DNA of 64,000 bases, taken from assembly GCA_035536455.1 (NCBI GenBank), contig DATLOC010000052.1, positions 67,923 to 131,922 on the forward strand, in the 5' to 3' direction. The position numbers were made by a program, and so were the translations under genes. Each line of letters starts with the position of its first letter. Position 1 is the first letter of the stretch. Under the pieces are notes generated by a model, which had not been told where the DNA came from, ran no database searches, and saw only the letters and a program-made list of their open reading frames with translations. Source of the DNA: DASUNQ01 sp035536455 (lineage in GTDB: Bacteria > Acidobacteriota > Thermoanaerobaculia > Multivoradales > UBA5704). Positions 43,003-54,519 of the stretch are shown here, piece after piece.

Positions 43003-44550
43003 ATGCCACGACCCCTCCGCGCCCTCTCCACGCCGGCCGCCCTCCTCGGCCTGCTCCTGGCCGCCGCCGGCCCCGCCGCCGCCCAGGACCTGGCCTCCTT
43101 CGAGGCCAAGACCCGCGTCCACAAGCTCAAGAACGGCTGGACCTTCATCCTGGTCGAGCGCCCGACGGCGCCGGTCTTCTCGTTCTTCACCCTGGTGGAC
43201 GTGGGGTCGGCCCAGGAGGTGCCGGGGATCACCGGGCTGGCGCACATGTTCGAGCACATGGCCTTCAAGGGCACCGAGCGGATCGGCACCACCGACGCCG
43301 CGGCCGAGAAGAAGGAGATCGCGGAGCTGGAGGCCGCCTACCAGGCCTACCAGGCCGAGCGCCTGGCGCCGCGGCCCGACCCGCAGAGGGTGGAGGCGCT
43401 GCTCGCCGCCTTCAAGAAGGAGCAGGAGGAGGCGGCCGTCTACGTCGTCAAGAACGAGTTCGGCGACATCATCGAGCGCGAGGGGGGCGTCGGCCTCAAC
43501 GCTTTCACCGCCGCCGACCAGACCGGCTACCACTACTCGCTGCCGGCCAACAAGCTGGAGCTCTTCGCCTACCTGGAGTCCGAGCGCTTCCTCGACCCGG
43601 TCTTCCGCGAGTTCTACACCGAGCGCGACGTGGTGCAGGAGGAGCGGCGGCTGGCGATGGACCAGCCGATCCAGCGGCTGGTCGAGCAGTTCCTCGCCAC
43701 CGCCTACAACGCCCACACCTACGGCATCCCGACGATCGGCCACATGAGCGACCTGCAGTCGTTCACCCTGACCGACGCCGAGCGCTTCTACCGCACCTAC
43801 TACGCGCCGCAGAACATGATCACCGCGGTCGTCGGCCACCTCGACGCCGGCGCCCTGATTCCGCTGCTCGAGAAGTACTTCGGCCGCATCCCGCCGGGAC
43901 CGCCGGCGCCGGTGCTGCGCACCGTCGAGCCGCCGCAGATCGCCGAGAAACGGGTGGCGCTCGAGGATCCGTCGCAGCCCTTCTACCTGGAGGGCTACCA
44001 CAAGCCGGCCTCCACCCATCCCGACCAAGCGGTCTACGACGCCATCGACGACGTGCTCTCGAACGGCCGCACCTCGCGCCTCTACCGCGCCCTGGTGCGC
44101 GACAAGCGGCTGGCGGTCTTCGCCGCCTCCTTCTCCGGCTTCCCGGGCGAGAAGTACCCCAACCTCTGGGCGGTCTACGCGGTGCCGGCGCGCGGGGTGA
44201 CCAACGCGCAGGTCGAGGCGGCGGTGCGCGAGGAGATCGAGCGCTTGAAGACCGAGGACGTGACCGACGACGAGCTGGCGAAGTTCAAGACGCGGGCGAA
44301 GGCCGACCTCCTCCGCGGCCTGGCGAGCAATCAGGGATTGGCGATCCAACTCGCCGGCTACCAGCGGCTCTACGGCGACTGGCGGGAGCTGTTCCGCTCG
44401 ATCGAGCGGCTGGACAAGGTCGCCAAGGCCGACATCCGGCGGGTCGCCAACGAAGTGTTCAAGGACGTCAACCGGACGGTGGCGGTCGTCGAGACGGTGG
44501 CGCCGCCGCCGCAGCCGGCGGCCGCCGCGCCGCCGGAGGAAGGCCGATGA
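43003..44550 (+). CDS. M16 family zinc peptidase (active subunit)
   Basis: 515 residues from ATG 43003, chosen over 42988 because GAGGA sits 7 bases before it. Signal peptide ends at A-A-A-Q. The inverted zinc motif H-x-x-E-H reads H-M-F-E-H, with a downstream E-E-R-R. A long coiled insertion (residues ~95-140) is present after the first strand block. It is coupled to the next gene by ATGA; together they form the active/inactive pair common in periplasmic M16 proteases. Confidence 0.93.
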   Translation: MPRPLRALSTPAALLGLLLAAAGPAAAQDLASFEAKTRVHKLKNGWTFILVERPTAPVFSFFTLVDVGSAQEVPGITGLAHMFEHMAFKGTERIGTTDAAAEKKEIAELEAAYQAYQAERLAPRPDPQRVEALLAAFKKEQEEAAVYVVKNEFGDIIEREGGVGLNAFTAADQTGYHYSLPANKLELFAYLESERFLDPVFREFYTERDVVQEERRLAMDQPIQRLVEQFLATAYNAHTYGIPTIGHMSDLQSFTLTDAERFYRTYYAPQNMITAVVGHLDAGALIPLLEKYFGRIPPGPPAPVLRTVEPPQIAEKRVALEDPSQPFYLEGYHKPASTHPDQAVYDAIDDVLSNGRTSRLYRALVRDKRLAVFAASFSGFPGEKYPNLWAVYAVPARGVTNAQVEAAVREEIERLKTEDVTDDELAKFKTRAKADLLRGLASNQGLAIQLAGYQRLYGDWRELFRSIERLDKVAKADIRRVANEVFKDVNRTVAVVETVAPPPQPAAAAPPEEGR

Positions 44551-45995
44551 GACCGACCACCCGCACGCTCCTCCTGGCCTCGTGCCTCCTGGCCTCCGCC
44601 CTCGCCCCCGCCGCGGCGCAGGTCGAGAAGGTCGACCAGCTCAAGTTCCCGCCGCTCCCCGACCAGCGCATCCCGGTGCCGGAGCGCGTGGTGCTCGACA
44701 ACGGCCTCGTCGTCCTCCTGCTCGAGGACCACGAGCTGCCCCTGATCGAGGCCTCCGCCGTCATCCGCACCGGCTCGCGCCTCGAGCCGGCGGCCAAGGC
44801 CGGGCTCGCCGAGCTGACCGGCCAGGTGCTGCGCACCGGCGGCACGAAGAAGCGCACCGGCGACCAGCTCGACGACCTGCTCGAGAGCCGCGCCGCGCGG
44901 ATCGAGACCTCGATCGGCGAGACCTCCGGCCGCGCCTCGCTCTCCAGCCTGACCAAGGACTTCCCCGAGATGCTGAAGCTCTTCGCCGAGGTGCTGCGCG
45001 AGCCGGCCTTCGACCCGTTGAAGCTGGAGGTGGCGAAGAACCAGGTGGTGGCCGAGATCTCGCGGCAGAACGACGACCCGCTGACCATCCTCTTCCGCGA
45101 GTTCGAGGAGATCGTCTACGGCCCGGAGTCGCCGTACGTGCAGCAGCCGACCTACGCCTCGGTGGCGGCGATCGGGCCGGCCGACCTGGCCGCCTGGCAC
45201 CGCGAGCACTTCCACCCCGAGCGCATCGTCCTCGGCCTGGTCGGCGACTTCCGCACCGCCGAGGCGCTGGCCCTGGTGCGCGAGGCCTTCGGCGACTGGC
45301 CGCGCGGCCAGGCAGGCACCGCGACCGAGGTCGCCTTCCGCGACCGCGTGCCGCCGGGGGTCTACCTGATCGAGCGGCCGGACCTGGCGCAGTCGAGCGT
45401 CGCCATCGGCCACCAGGGGATCCGCAAGGATGCACCGGACTTCTACGCCGTCGAGGTGATGAACCAGGTGCTCTCCGGGTCCTTCGCCTCGCGCCTCTTT
45501 ACGACGATCCGCACCCAGAAGGGGCTGGCCTACGCGGTCTCCGGCAGCGTCGGCAGCCAGTGGGACCATCCGGGGACGACGACCCTCTTCCTGACCACCA
45601 AACGCGAGACCACCGGCGCGGCGATCGACGCTCTCCTCGAGGAGGCGCGCAACATGGTGGCCAAGCCCCCAAGCGACGAGGAGGTCGCCAAGGCCAAGCA
45701 GGGAATCTTGAACTCCTTCGTCTTCAACTCCGACTCGCCGCGCAAGATCCTGGGGCAGCAGCTCACCTTCGAGTACTACGGCTACCCGCTCGACTGGCTG
45801 TCGCGCTACCGTCAGGGGATCGAGGCGGTCACCACCGCCCAGGTGCGCGCCGCCGCCGCCAAGCACCTGCGCCCCGGCGAGTTCGCGATCCTGGTCGTCG
45901 GCCCCCCCGAAGGGCGGGACCGGCCGCTCACCGATTTCGGCCCGGTGACGGCGGTCGACATCACCATCCCCGAGCCCCCGGCGCCGGGCCGCTAG
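44547..45995 (+). CDS. M16 family peptidase, non-catalytic partner
   Basis: 482 residues with a signal peptide. M16 fold retained, but the zinc motif is absent: the aligned region reads A-G-L-A-E-L-T-G. The C-terminal half has S-R-L-F-T-T-I-R-T-Q-K-G-L-A-Y, the R/Y signature that substrate-binding halves supply. It therefore completes the active site of its upstream partner. Confidence 0.92.
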   Translation: MRPTTRTLLLASCLLASALAPAAAQVEKVDQLKFPPLPDQRIPVPERVVLDNGLVVLLLEDHELPLIEASAVIRTGSRLEPAAKAGLAELTGQVLRTGGTKKRTGDQLDDLLESRAARIETSIGETSGRASLSSLTKDFPEMLKLFAEVLREPAFDPLKLEVAKNQVVAEISRQNDDPLTILFREFEEIVYGPESPYVQQPTYASVAAIGPADLAAWHREHFHPERIVLGLVGDFRTAEALALVREAFGDWPRGQAGTATEVAFRDRVPPGVYLIERPDLAQSSVAIGHQGIRKDAPDFYAVEVMNQVLSGSFASRLFTTIRTQKGLAYAVSGSVGSQWDHPGTTTLFLTTKRETTGAAIDALLEEARNMVAKPPSDEEVAKAKQGILNSFVFNSDSPRKILGQQLTFEYYGYPLDWLSRYRQGIEAVTTAQVRAAAAKHLRPGEFAILVVGPPEGRDRPLTDFGPVTAVDITIPEPPAPGR

Positions 45996-46136
45996 CGCGC
46001 CTTTCCGGCACGCTTCTTGAAACCTCTTCAGGCGGCCGGCGCGACGCCCGGCGGTCGCACATCACGAGGATGCAGCGGGTCACGGCCCCGGGCGCCGCGT
46101 CAATCTGATCAACAGTTCAGCCGAAGGAGGCACTGC

Positions 46137-46631
46137 ATGAAGCTCGAATCACTGAGAGAACTCTTCGTCCATGAGCTCCAGGACATCTACGACGCCGAGA
46201 ACCAGCTCCTCAACGCCCTGCCGAAGATGGCGGAGGCGGCGACCGCCCCCGACCTCAAGAACGGCTTCACGCAGCACCTGAAGCAGACCGAGGGGCAGAT
46301 CGGGCGGCTCGAGAAGGTCTTCGAGCGGCTGAGCGAGAAGGCGAAGGGGAAGACCTGCGAGGGGATGAAGGGGCTCATCAAGGAAGGCAACGAGACCGTC
46401 AAGCTGCGCGGCGACGACGCCACGCGCGACGCGGCCTTGATCGCCGCCGCCCAGAAGGTCGAGCACTACGAGATCGCGACCTACGGCAGCCTCTGCACCT
46501 GGGCCGAGATGCTGGGCGAGCGGGAGTCGCTGACCCTCCTCAAGCAGAACCTGAGCGAGGAGAAGCTGACCGACGAGAAGCTGACCAAGATGGCCGAGAG
46601 CCACATCAACGTGGAGGCCCTCGTCCGCTAA
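46137..46631 (+). CDS. YciE/DUF892 ferritin-like protein
   Basis: 164 residues. Four-helix ferritin-like protein: L-F-V-H-E-L-Q-D-I-Y-D-A-E at the start, then E-x-x-H-Y-E-I-A-T-Y-G metal-ligand helix. Stress-associated in many bacteria. GAAGGAGG 6 bases before the ATG at 46137 fixes the start; the longer frame is rejected. Confidence 0.95.
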   Translation: MKLESLRELFVHELQDIYDAENQLLNALPKMAEAATAPDLKNGFTQHLKQTEGQIGRLEKVFERLSEKAKGKTCEGMKGLIKEGNETVKLRGDDATRDAALIAAAQKVEHYEIATYGSLCTWAEMLGERESLTLLKQNLSEEKLTDEKLTKMAESHINVEALVR

Positions 46632-46657
46632 GACGCGGGAGTCCGGTTGGGCCGAGG

Positions 46658-46690
46658 CGGGCGCTCCTCCGGGAGCGCCCGTCGCATTTG
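46658..46690 (+). terminator. Hairpin after the YciE-like gene
   Basis: CGGGCGCTCC and GGAGCGCCCG form a perfect 10-bp stem with a 4-base loop, followed by a short T-containing tail (GTCGCATTT). Weak U-tract but well placed. Confidence 0.6.
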
Positions 46691-46692
46691 AA

Positions 46693-47553
<861 letters not shown>

Positions 47554-47563
47554 GAAGAGAGCG

Positions 47564-48637
<1,074 letters not shown>

Positions 48638-48793
48638 GGCGCCGGGGCCAGGTGCATGCGTCGTGCCGGAGCCGCGGCTCGGCACCGCGCTTGCTTACCT
48701 CGTTCCGACACCCATGCAATCTGCCGCGTCGTCACCGAGCCCCACGCCCCGCTCGGTCGATGTAAATATTTCGCGGGTCGGAGGGTCCTCGTC

Positions 48794-49507
48794 ATGACGC
48801 CACAACAGCCCGACCGCGCCGACGAGCGGCGCTTGGCGGCCCACATGCGGGCGGTCGCCGCCATCACCCCGGCGGTGGCCCACGACCTGCGGGCGCCGAT
48901 CAACTCGATGGTTTTCAACCTTGAGATCCTCAAGGAGACCATCACCGGCAGCCTCGCCTCCGACCCCAAGGCGCGCGAGCGGCAGGCGCGCTACCTGCGC
49001 GTCCTGCGCGAAGAGCTGTCGCGCCTCCACCGCGGCATCGAGATCTGGCTGGCGCAGACCGCCGAGCGCTCGGCGGAGCCCGAGAGCATGGACCTGGGCG
49101 AGCTGGTCGGCGAGCTCGCCGCCCTCCTCGTGGCGCCGGCACGGAAGCGCCAGGTGCAGATCGACTTCGAGGGTCCGGACGAGCCGGCGACGGTCCTGGG
49201 TGTCCGGCATCTCCTCAAGCAGGCGCTCCTCCTCGTCGGGCTGGCCGCGCTCGAAGGGGCGGCCGGCGGCACCGCCTTGGCGCTGCGGGTCGCCAATGGC
49301 GACGGGCAGCTCTGCCTGACCATCGCCGGCGAACCGGCCGCGCCGGCGCAGGCCGGGATCGAGCCGCGGGCCAGGCCGGCCGAGGACCCCGCCACGCTGG
49401 AGGTCGCCGAAGCGCTGCTCGCGGCGAGCGGCGGCGAGATGCGGCGCCACGGTCCGGCCGGCCGGCCGACCGCCTACGAGCTACAATGGCCGGCAGCTAA
49501 CCGCTAG
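48794..49507 (+). CDS. Histidine-kinase-like protein with degenerate ATPase domain
   Basis: 237 residues. HisKA helix with phospho-acceptor H in A-V-A-H-D-L-R-A-P-I-N-S-M, followed by a remnant HATPase region. The N-box Asn and the D-x-G-x-G box are not visible, so autophosphorylation is doubtful. It may act as a phosphotransfer or phosphatase partner for the NtrC-type regulator that starts 35 bases downstream. No membrane segment or sensor domain. Confidence 0.8.
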   Translation: MTPQQPDRADERRLAAHMRAVAAITPAVAHDLRAPINSMVFNLEILKETITGSLASDPKARERQARYLRVLREELSRLHRGIEIWLAQTAERSAEPESMDLGELVGELAALLVAPARKRQVQIDFEGPDEPATVLGVRHLLKQALLLVGLAALEGAAGGTALALRVANGDGQLCLTIAGEPAAPAQAGIEPRARPAEDPATLEVAEALLAASGGEMRRHGPAGRPTAYELQWPAANR

Positions 49508-49541
49508 GGAGCTTCCTGGGCTCCCGGGAGCCCACCATCGA

Positions 49542-50888
49542 ATGCCACACGCCCTCGCCGTCGACGACGACCCGAACTTCCTCTCGGCGCTCGCCGAGCT
49601 GATCGAGGCGCAGGGGTTCACCACCAACATCGCCACCAACCTGCGCGACGCGCGCACGCAGGTCAGCCACCGCACTCCCGACGTGGCGCTGATCGACCTC
49701 TACCTGCCGGACGGGCGCGGCACCGAGCTGCTCAAGGACCTCGACCGCGACCGGCCGACCGAGGTCGTGCTGATGACCGGCCACGCCGACGTCGAGAGCG
49801 CAGTCCAGGCGCTGCGGCTGGGGGCCAGCGACTACCTCACCAAGCCGCTCGACATCAGCCGCCTGAAGGCGATCCTCGCCAACGTGGCGAGCGCCCGGCC
49901 GGCGGCGGCGCCGGCCTCCGCCGCGGCCGCGGCGCAGCCGCAGGAGCGCGAGTCGGACCGCCTCGAGCTGCTGCTCGGCGCCTCGCCGCCGATGCACGCG
50001 GTCTACGAGATGATGACCCGAGTGGCGCCGACCGACGCCACCGTCTTCTTCGTCGGCGAGAGCGGCACCGGCAAGGACCTGGCGGCGCAGAGCCTGCACC
50101 TGCTGTCGCGCCGCGTCCGGGCGCCGTTCCTGCCGCTCAACTGCGGCGCCATCTCGCCGACCCTCATCGAGAGCGAGCTCTTCGGCCACGAGCGCGGCAG
50201 CTTCACCGGCGCCGCCCGCCTGCACAAGGGCTACTTCGAGCGCGCCAACAACGGGAGCCTCTTCCTCGACGAGATCACCGAGATGCCGATCGAGCTCCAG
50301 GTCAAGCTGCTGCGGGTGCTGGAGACCGGCGGCTTCATGCGCATCGGCGGCGACCATCCGGTGGAGGTCAACGTGCGGGTCGTCGCCGCCTCCAACCGCG
50401 ACCCGCACCAGGCGGTCAAGGACGGCAAGCTGCGCGAGGACCTCCTCTACCGGCTGTCGGTCTTCCCAATCCTGATGCCGCCCCTGCGCGACCGCGGCGA
50501 CGACGTAGACCTCCTCGCCCACTACTTCCTCTCCGAGCTCAACCAGCACGAGGGAACGGCCAAGACGCTCTCCGAGGAGGCGCTGGAGCGGTTCCGCGAG
50601 CACTCCTGGCCGGGCAACGTGCGCGAGCTCAAGAACGTCGTCCACCGCGCCTACATCATGGCCGACGGCGAGATCACCCTCCGCTGCCTGCCGCACGAGC
50701 TGGGCGGCGACTCGGGCGGCGCCAGGAGCCTGCACTTCCAGGTCGGCGCCTCGATCGCCGACGTCGAGAAGCGCCTGATCCTCGCCACCCTCGAGCTCCA
50801 CGGCGGAAACAAGCGCAAGGCGGCGGAGGTGCTCGGGGTGAGCCTCAAGACGCTCTACAACCGGCTGAATACTTACAAGCTGGAGTAG
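49542..50888 (+). CDS. NtrC-family sigma-54-dependent response regulator
   Basis: 448 residues. Receiver domain (D-D-D, phospho-Asp in L-I-D-L-Y-L-P, K-P-L), AAA+ domain with Walker A G-E-S-G-T-G-K-D, a G-S-F-T-G-A loop (the family usually has G-A-F-T-G-A), D-E-I-T-E-M and R-finger region, then a Fis-type HTH. It activates sigma-54 promoters. The Ser in the sigma-54 contact loop is a tolerated variant in some members. Confidence 0.95.
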   Translation: MPHALAVDDDPNFLSALAELIEAQGFTTNIATNLRDARTQVSHRTPDVALIDLYLPDGRGTELLKDLDRDRPTEVVLMTGHADVESAVQALRLGASDYLTKPLDISRLKAILANVASARPAAAPASAAAAAQPQERESDRLELLLGASPPMHAVYEMMTRVAPTDATVFFVGESGTGKDLAAQSLHLLSRRVRAPFLPLNCGAISPTLIESELFGHERGSFTGAARLHKGYFERANNGSLFLDEITEMPIELQVKLLRVLETGGFMRIGGDHPVEVNVRVVAASNRDPHQAVKDGKLREDLLYRLSVFPILMPPLRDRGDDVDLLAHYFLSELNQHEGTAKTLSEEALERFREHSWPGNVRELKNVVHRAYIMADGEITLRCLPHELGGDSGGARSLHFQVGASIADVEKRLILATLELHGGNKRKAAEVLGVSLKTLYNRLNTYKLE

Positions 50889-51072
50889 GGGTTGACTCCC
50901 CTCTTGAGGCGGGATGGCTGCCTGCGTATACTCCGCCGCACGCCCCGACCTCACCTGCGACGACTACCTTCCCGGGCGAATGGCACAGAACCTGCTTTCT
51001 TGGTCCTCCGTAGAGCAGTCTGTGCCTATGAGCCCGGAAGGAAACCAAGTCTTGCAACGTGAGGAGGACGAG

Positions 51073-51393
51073 ATGAACAAGGCAAGCGCACACCGTATCC
51101 TGCTGCTGGTGCTGGCCGTCGTGGCCGTGACCTCGCTGGTCGCCTGCAGCTCCACCACCACCGCGGGAACCCAGGTCGACGACGCCGCGATCACCGCCGC
51201 GGTCAAGTCGAAGCTGGCGGCCGACGGCGACATCAACCCGTTCAACATCGACGTGGACACCAACGAGGGCGTGGTCACGCTGCAGGGCCGGGTGGAGAAG
51301 GCCGAAGCGCGCTCCGAGGCCGAGGAGCACGCCCGCACCACCGATGGCGTCAAGAGGGTGATAAACTTGATCAAGGTCGGCGACCAGAGCTGA
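51073..51393 (+). CDS. BON-domain lipoprotein
   Basis: 106 residues. Lipoprotein signal with V-A-C lipobox (C at residue ~25), then one BON domain (I-D-V-D-T-N-E-G-V-V-T-L-Q-G-R-V). GTGAGGAGG precedes the ATG. Probably envelope-stress related. High GC, unlike the BON cassette at 32148. Confidence 0.93.
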   Translation: MNKASAHRILLLVLAVVAVTSLVACSSTTTAGTQVDDAAITAAVKSKLAADGDINPFNIDVDTNEGVVTLQGRVEKAEARSEAEEHARTTDGVKRVINLIKVGDQS

Positions 51394-51446
51394 TCGTCGC
51401 CATCCCGTCTCATATCATCCAGTCAATTACAAAGGGGAGAAGACAG

Positions 51447-51683
51447 ATGAAGAAGTTCATCCACTTCAGCATGCTGTGCCTGCTGCTGGCCGGGGTCATG
51501 GTGCCGATGGTGGCCTGTGGCGACCGGGACGACGACGACGGGACGGATGCGGTCACCGACGCCGTGACGGACACCGGGATGGACATGACGACCGAGCCGC
51601 TGGACACGGGCACGACGGACATGACCACCGACATGACCACCGACATGACGACTGGCACGACCGAGCCCCCGCCGGCCCAGTAA
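51447..51683 (+). CDS. Small lipoprotein with T-D-M-T repeats
   Basis: 78 residues. Lipobox V-A-C-G, an Asp-rich stretch, then threonine/Met-rich repeats from a 12-base tandem repeat (GACATGACCACC, about three copies). No known domain. A strong terminator follows. Confidence 0.75.
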   Translation: MKKFIHFSMLCLLLAGVMVPMVACGDRDDDDGTDAVTDAVTDTGMDMTTEPLDTGTTDMTTDMTTDMTTGTTEPPPAQ

Positions 51684-51707
51684 CCCTCGGTCTCACTGGA
51701 CTTCTCT

Positions 51708-51740
51708 GAGGGCGCCCCCCAACGGGCGCCCTCTCTGTTT
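51708..51740 (+). terminator. Rho-independent terminator
   Basis: GAGGGCGCCC (51708-51717) pairs with GGGCGCCCTC (51724-51733) around a 6-base loop, then TCTGTTT. It ends the small-lipoprotein transcript and may also serve the convergent hydrolase. Confidence 0.8.
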
Positions 51741-51752
51741 CTCGGGGTCTGT

Positions 51753-52436
51753 TCAGGCGAGGACGCCGCCGAGAAACTCGCCGGCGGCGCGGCGAAAGGC
51801 GTCGGTCCACTCGTGCCCGCCCTCGAAGCGGACGGCGCGCGCCGTCGCGCCCTTCCCGGCCAGGAGCGCCAGATCGGCGGCCAGCTTCTCCTCCGAGTAC
51901 CACTCCTCGCGCGTGCCGCGGCCGATGAGGACGGCCGGAAAGCCGCTCAGGTCCATGTCGGCCAGCTCGGGCGGCACGTCGCCCGCGAGCGCCACGAGGC
52001 CCTGGCACCCGACGCCGCGGCGGGCGTGGTCGGCGGCGGCGCGGTAGGCCATCGCCACCCCCTGCGAGAAGCCGAGGAAGGCGAGCCGGCCGGCGGCGGC
52101 GGCGCCCAGCCGCGCACGCGCGGCGGCCACCGCCGCGGCGACGTAGGCGGTGTTGTCAGCGATCGCATGCTCGCGCGCGAACCGGGTCATCCATCCCGCC
52201 ACCACCTCGTTGCCGCGGGTGTAGAAGGGGTGGAGCGCCTGGACGGCGCAGAGCGCCCAGCCCTCGGACCCGGGGATCGTCGCGAGCTGCGCCAGGTGCT
52301 TCTCGGCGGTCTCGGCGTAGCCGTGGAAACCGGCCAGGAGCGGCCAGCCGCCCGCCGGCGCGCTTTCAGGAACGCGCAGCAGGACGTGCCCGTGGACCTG
52401 CGCCGGGACTTCCAGCGCGACGGCTTGGGCGCTCAC
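51753..52436 (-). CDS. Alpha/beta hydrolase (phospholipase/carboxylesterase type)
   Basis: 227 residues, GTG start. Nucleophile elbow G-F-S-Q-G, an Asp candidate near I-G-R-G-T-R-E-E, and C-terminal G-G-H-E-W with the catalytic His. It starts 5 bases after the trpA stop on the same strand, so it is likely the last gene of the trp operon transcript. No tryptophan-related role is known for this family. Confidence 0.85.
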   Translation of the reverse strand: MSAQAVALEVPAQVHGHVLLRVPESAPAGGWPLLAGFHGYAETAEKHLAQLATIPGSEGWALCAVQALHPFYTRGNEVVAGWMTRFAREHAIADNTAYVAAAVAAARARLGAAAAGRLAFLGFSQGVAMAYRAAADHARRGVGCQGLVALAGDVPPELADMDLSGFPAVLIGRGTREEWYSEEKLAADLALLAGKGATARAVRFEGGHEWTDAFRRAAGEFLGGVLA

Positions 52437-52441
52437 CCCGC

Positions 52442-53263
52442 TCAGGCCCGCCGGCGCTCGGCGCGGCGGCGGAGGGGAGCGGAGAGCTGCCGCACCCGCT
52501 CCTCCAGCGCCTCCGGCAGCCCCGGGTCGTTGCCCATCTGCTCGACGAGGCGGACGAGCGCGCTGCCGACGACGATGCCGTCGGCCACCTCGCCCAGCGC
52601 CGCCACCTGCGCCGGCGTCGAGATGCCGAAGCCGACCGCCAGCGGCTGATCGAGCTTGCGCCGCACGCGGCGCACCTCGCGCGCCAGGTCCGGCGGCAGG
52701 GCGTCGCGCTCGCCGGTGACGCCGGTGCGCGAGACGTAGTAGACGAACCCCGAGGCGAGGCGCGCCACCCGCTGCACCCGCTCGCGCGTGCTGGTCGGGG
52801 CGAGGAGGAAGATGGTGTCGATCCCCTGCGCCGCCAGCGCCGGCACCAGCTCGCGCTCGGCCTCCTCCGGCGGCAGGTCGACGCAGAGGACGCCGTCCAC
52901 GCCGCTCGCCGCCGCCTGCTCGGCGAAGCGCTCGAGGCCGCGGGCGTGCAGCGGGTTGAAGTAGGTGAAGAGGACGATCGGCAGCCCCAGCCGGTCGCGC
53001 ACCGCGGCGACGGTGTGGAGGATGCCGGAGAGCTTGGTGCCGGCGGCGAGGGCGCGGGCCGCCGCCCGCTGGTTGACCGGGCCGTCGGCGATGGGGTCGG
53101 AGAAGGGCACCCCCAGCTCGATCAGGTCGGCGCCGCCGGCGGCGACGGCCTCGAGCAGCGCCTCGGTCGTCCCGAGGTCGGGGTCGCCGGCCATCAGGAA
53201 CGGGATGAAAGCCGCCCGGCGCTCCTCGGCGCAGCGGCGGAAGACCTCGTCGAGCGGGCTCAC
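52442..53263 (-). CDS. trpA: Tryptophan synthase alpha chain
   Basis: 273 residues. L-I-E-L-G-V-P-F-S-D-P-I-A-D-G-P contains catalytic Glu and Asp; G-F-G-I-S-T-P and Y-Y-V-S-R-T-G-V-T-G are also present. It cleaves indole-3-glycerol phosphate. Overlaps trpB by 4 bases. Confidence 0.98.
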   Translation of the reverse strand: MSPLDEVFRRCAEERRAAFIPFLMAGDPDLGTTEALLEAVAAGGADLIELGVPFSDPIADGPVNQRAAARALAAGTKLSGILHTVAAVRDRLGLPIVLFTYFNPLHARGLERFAEQAAASGVDGVLCVDLPPEEAERELVPALAAQGIDTIFLLAPTSTRERVQRVARLASGFVYYVSRTGVTGERDALPPDLAREVRRVRRKLDQPLAVGFGISTPAQVAALGEVADGIVVGSALVRLVEQMGNDPGLPEALEERVRQLSAPLRRRAERRRA

Positions 53264-54519
53264 CGCCCGAACCTCCGCACCTCGGCCAGGCGCCGCCCGG
53301 TCTCGCCCTCCTCTCCCGCCCGCGCGCGGTCGAACTCCATCACCGACTCGAGGTCCTTGTCGCCGCGCCCCGAGAGGTTGACCAGCACCACCCGCTCGCG
53401 CGACAGCCGCGGCGCGTGGCGCGTTACCTCGGCGAGGGCGTGGGCGCTCTCGAGGGCCGGCAGGATCCCCTCGGTGCGGGCGAGGCGGTGGAAGGCGTCC
53501 ACCGCCTCGTCGTCGGTGGCCGAGGTGTATTCGACCCGCCCGCGGTCGCGCAGCAGGACGTGCTCCGGCCCGACCGCCGGGTAGTCGAGCCCGGCCGAAA
53601 CCGAGTGGGTGTTCGAGATCTGCCCCTCGGCGTCCTGGAGCACCAGCGTGCGGGTGCCGTGGAGGACGCCGAGCGAGCCGCCGGCGAAACGCGCCGCGTG
53701 CTGGCCGGGGACGATGCCGCGCCCGGCCGCCTCGACGCCGATCAGCCGCACCCGCGGGTCGTCGAGGAAGGCCGAGAAGAGGCCGATCGCGTTGCTGCCG
53801 CCACCGACGCAGGCCACCACGAGATCGGGGCGGGGCACCCGCGCCTGGCGGCGGAGCTGCAGCCGCGCCTCCTCGCCGATGACTTTCTGGAAGTCGCGCA
53901 CCATCCGCGGGTAGGGATCGGGGCCGAGCACCGAGCCGAGGATGTAGTGGGTGGTACGGACGTTGGTCACCCAGTCGCGCAGCGCCTCGTTGATGGCGTC
54001 CTTGAGGGTGCGGCTGCCGGCGTCCACCGGCACCACCTCGGCGCCGAGCAGGCGCATGCGGTCAACGTTGAGGCGCTGCCGCCGCATGTCTTCGCTGCCC
54101 ATGTAGACCGTGCAGGAGAGGCCGAAGAAGGCCGCGGCGGTGGCGGCGGCGACGCCGTGCTGGCCGGCGCCGGTCTCGGCGATCACCCGCGCCTTCTCCA
54201 TGCCGCGGGCGAGGAGCGCCTGGCCCAGGGCGTTGTTGATCTTGTGCGCGCCGGTGTGGAGGAGGTCCTCGCGCTTGAGGTAGATGCGCGCCCCGCCCAG
54301 CTCGCGCGACAGCCGCTCGGCGTGGAAGAGCGGCGTCGGCCGGCCGGCGAAGTCGCGCAGCACCTCGTCGAGCCGGCGCTGGAAGCCGCGCTGCCGGCGC
54401 GCCTTGTCGTAGGCCCGCGCCAGCTCCGCCAGCGGCGCCATCAGCGTCTCCGGGACGAAGCGGCCGCCGTAGGGGCCGAAGTAGCCCGGCAGCTCGGGGC
54501 GTGTACGCGCGTCAGCCAT
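53260..54519 (-). CDS. trpB: Tryptophan synthase beta chain
   Basis: 419 residues. PLP Lys in H-T-G-A-H-K-I-N-N, glycine-rich C-V-G-G-G-S-N-A-I-G, and E-T-G-A-G-Q-H-G. The conventional TrpB1 form, paired with TrpA. Overlaps trpF by 8 bases. Confidence 0.98.
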   Translation of the reverse strand: MADARTRPELPGYFGPYGGRFVPETLMAPLAELARAYDKARRQRGFQRRLDEVLRDFAGRPTPLFHAERLSRELGGARIYLKREDLLHTGAHKINNALGQALLARGMEKARVIAETGAGQHGVAAATAAAFFGLSCTVYMGSEDMRRQRLNVDRMRLLGAEVVPVDAGSRTLKDAINEALRDWVTNVRTTHYILGSVLGPDPYPRMVRDFQKVIGEEARLQLRRQARVPRPDLVVACVGGGSNAIGLFSAFLDDPRVRLIGVEAAGRGIVPGQHAARFAGGSLGVLHGTRTLVLQDAEGQISNTHSVSAGLDYPAVGPEHVLLRDRGRVEYTSATDDEAVDAFHRLARTEGILPALESAHALAEVTRHAPRLSRERVVLVNLSGRGDKDLESVMEFDRARAGEEGETGRRLAEVRRFGR

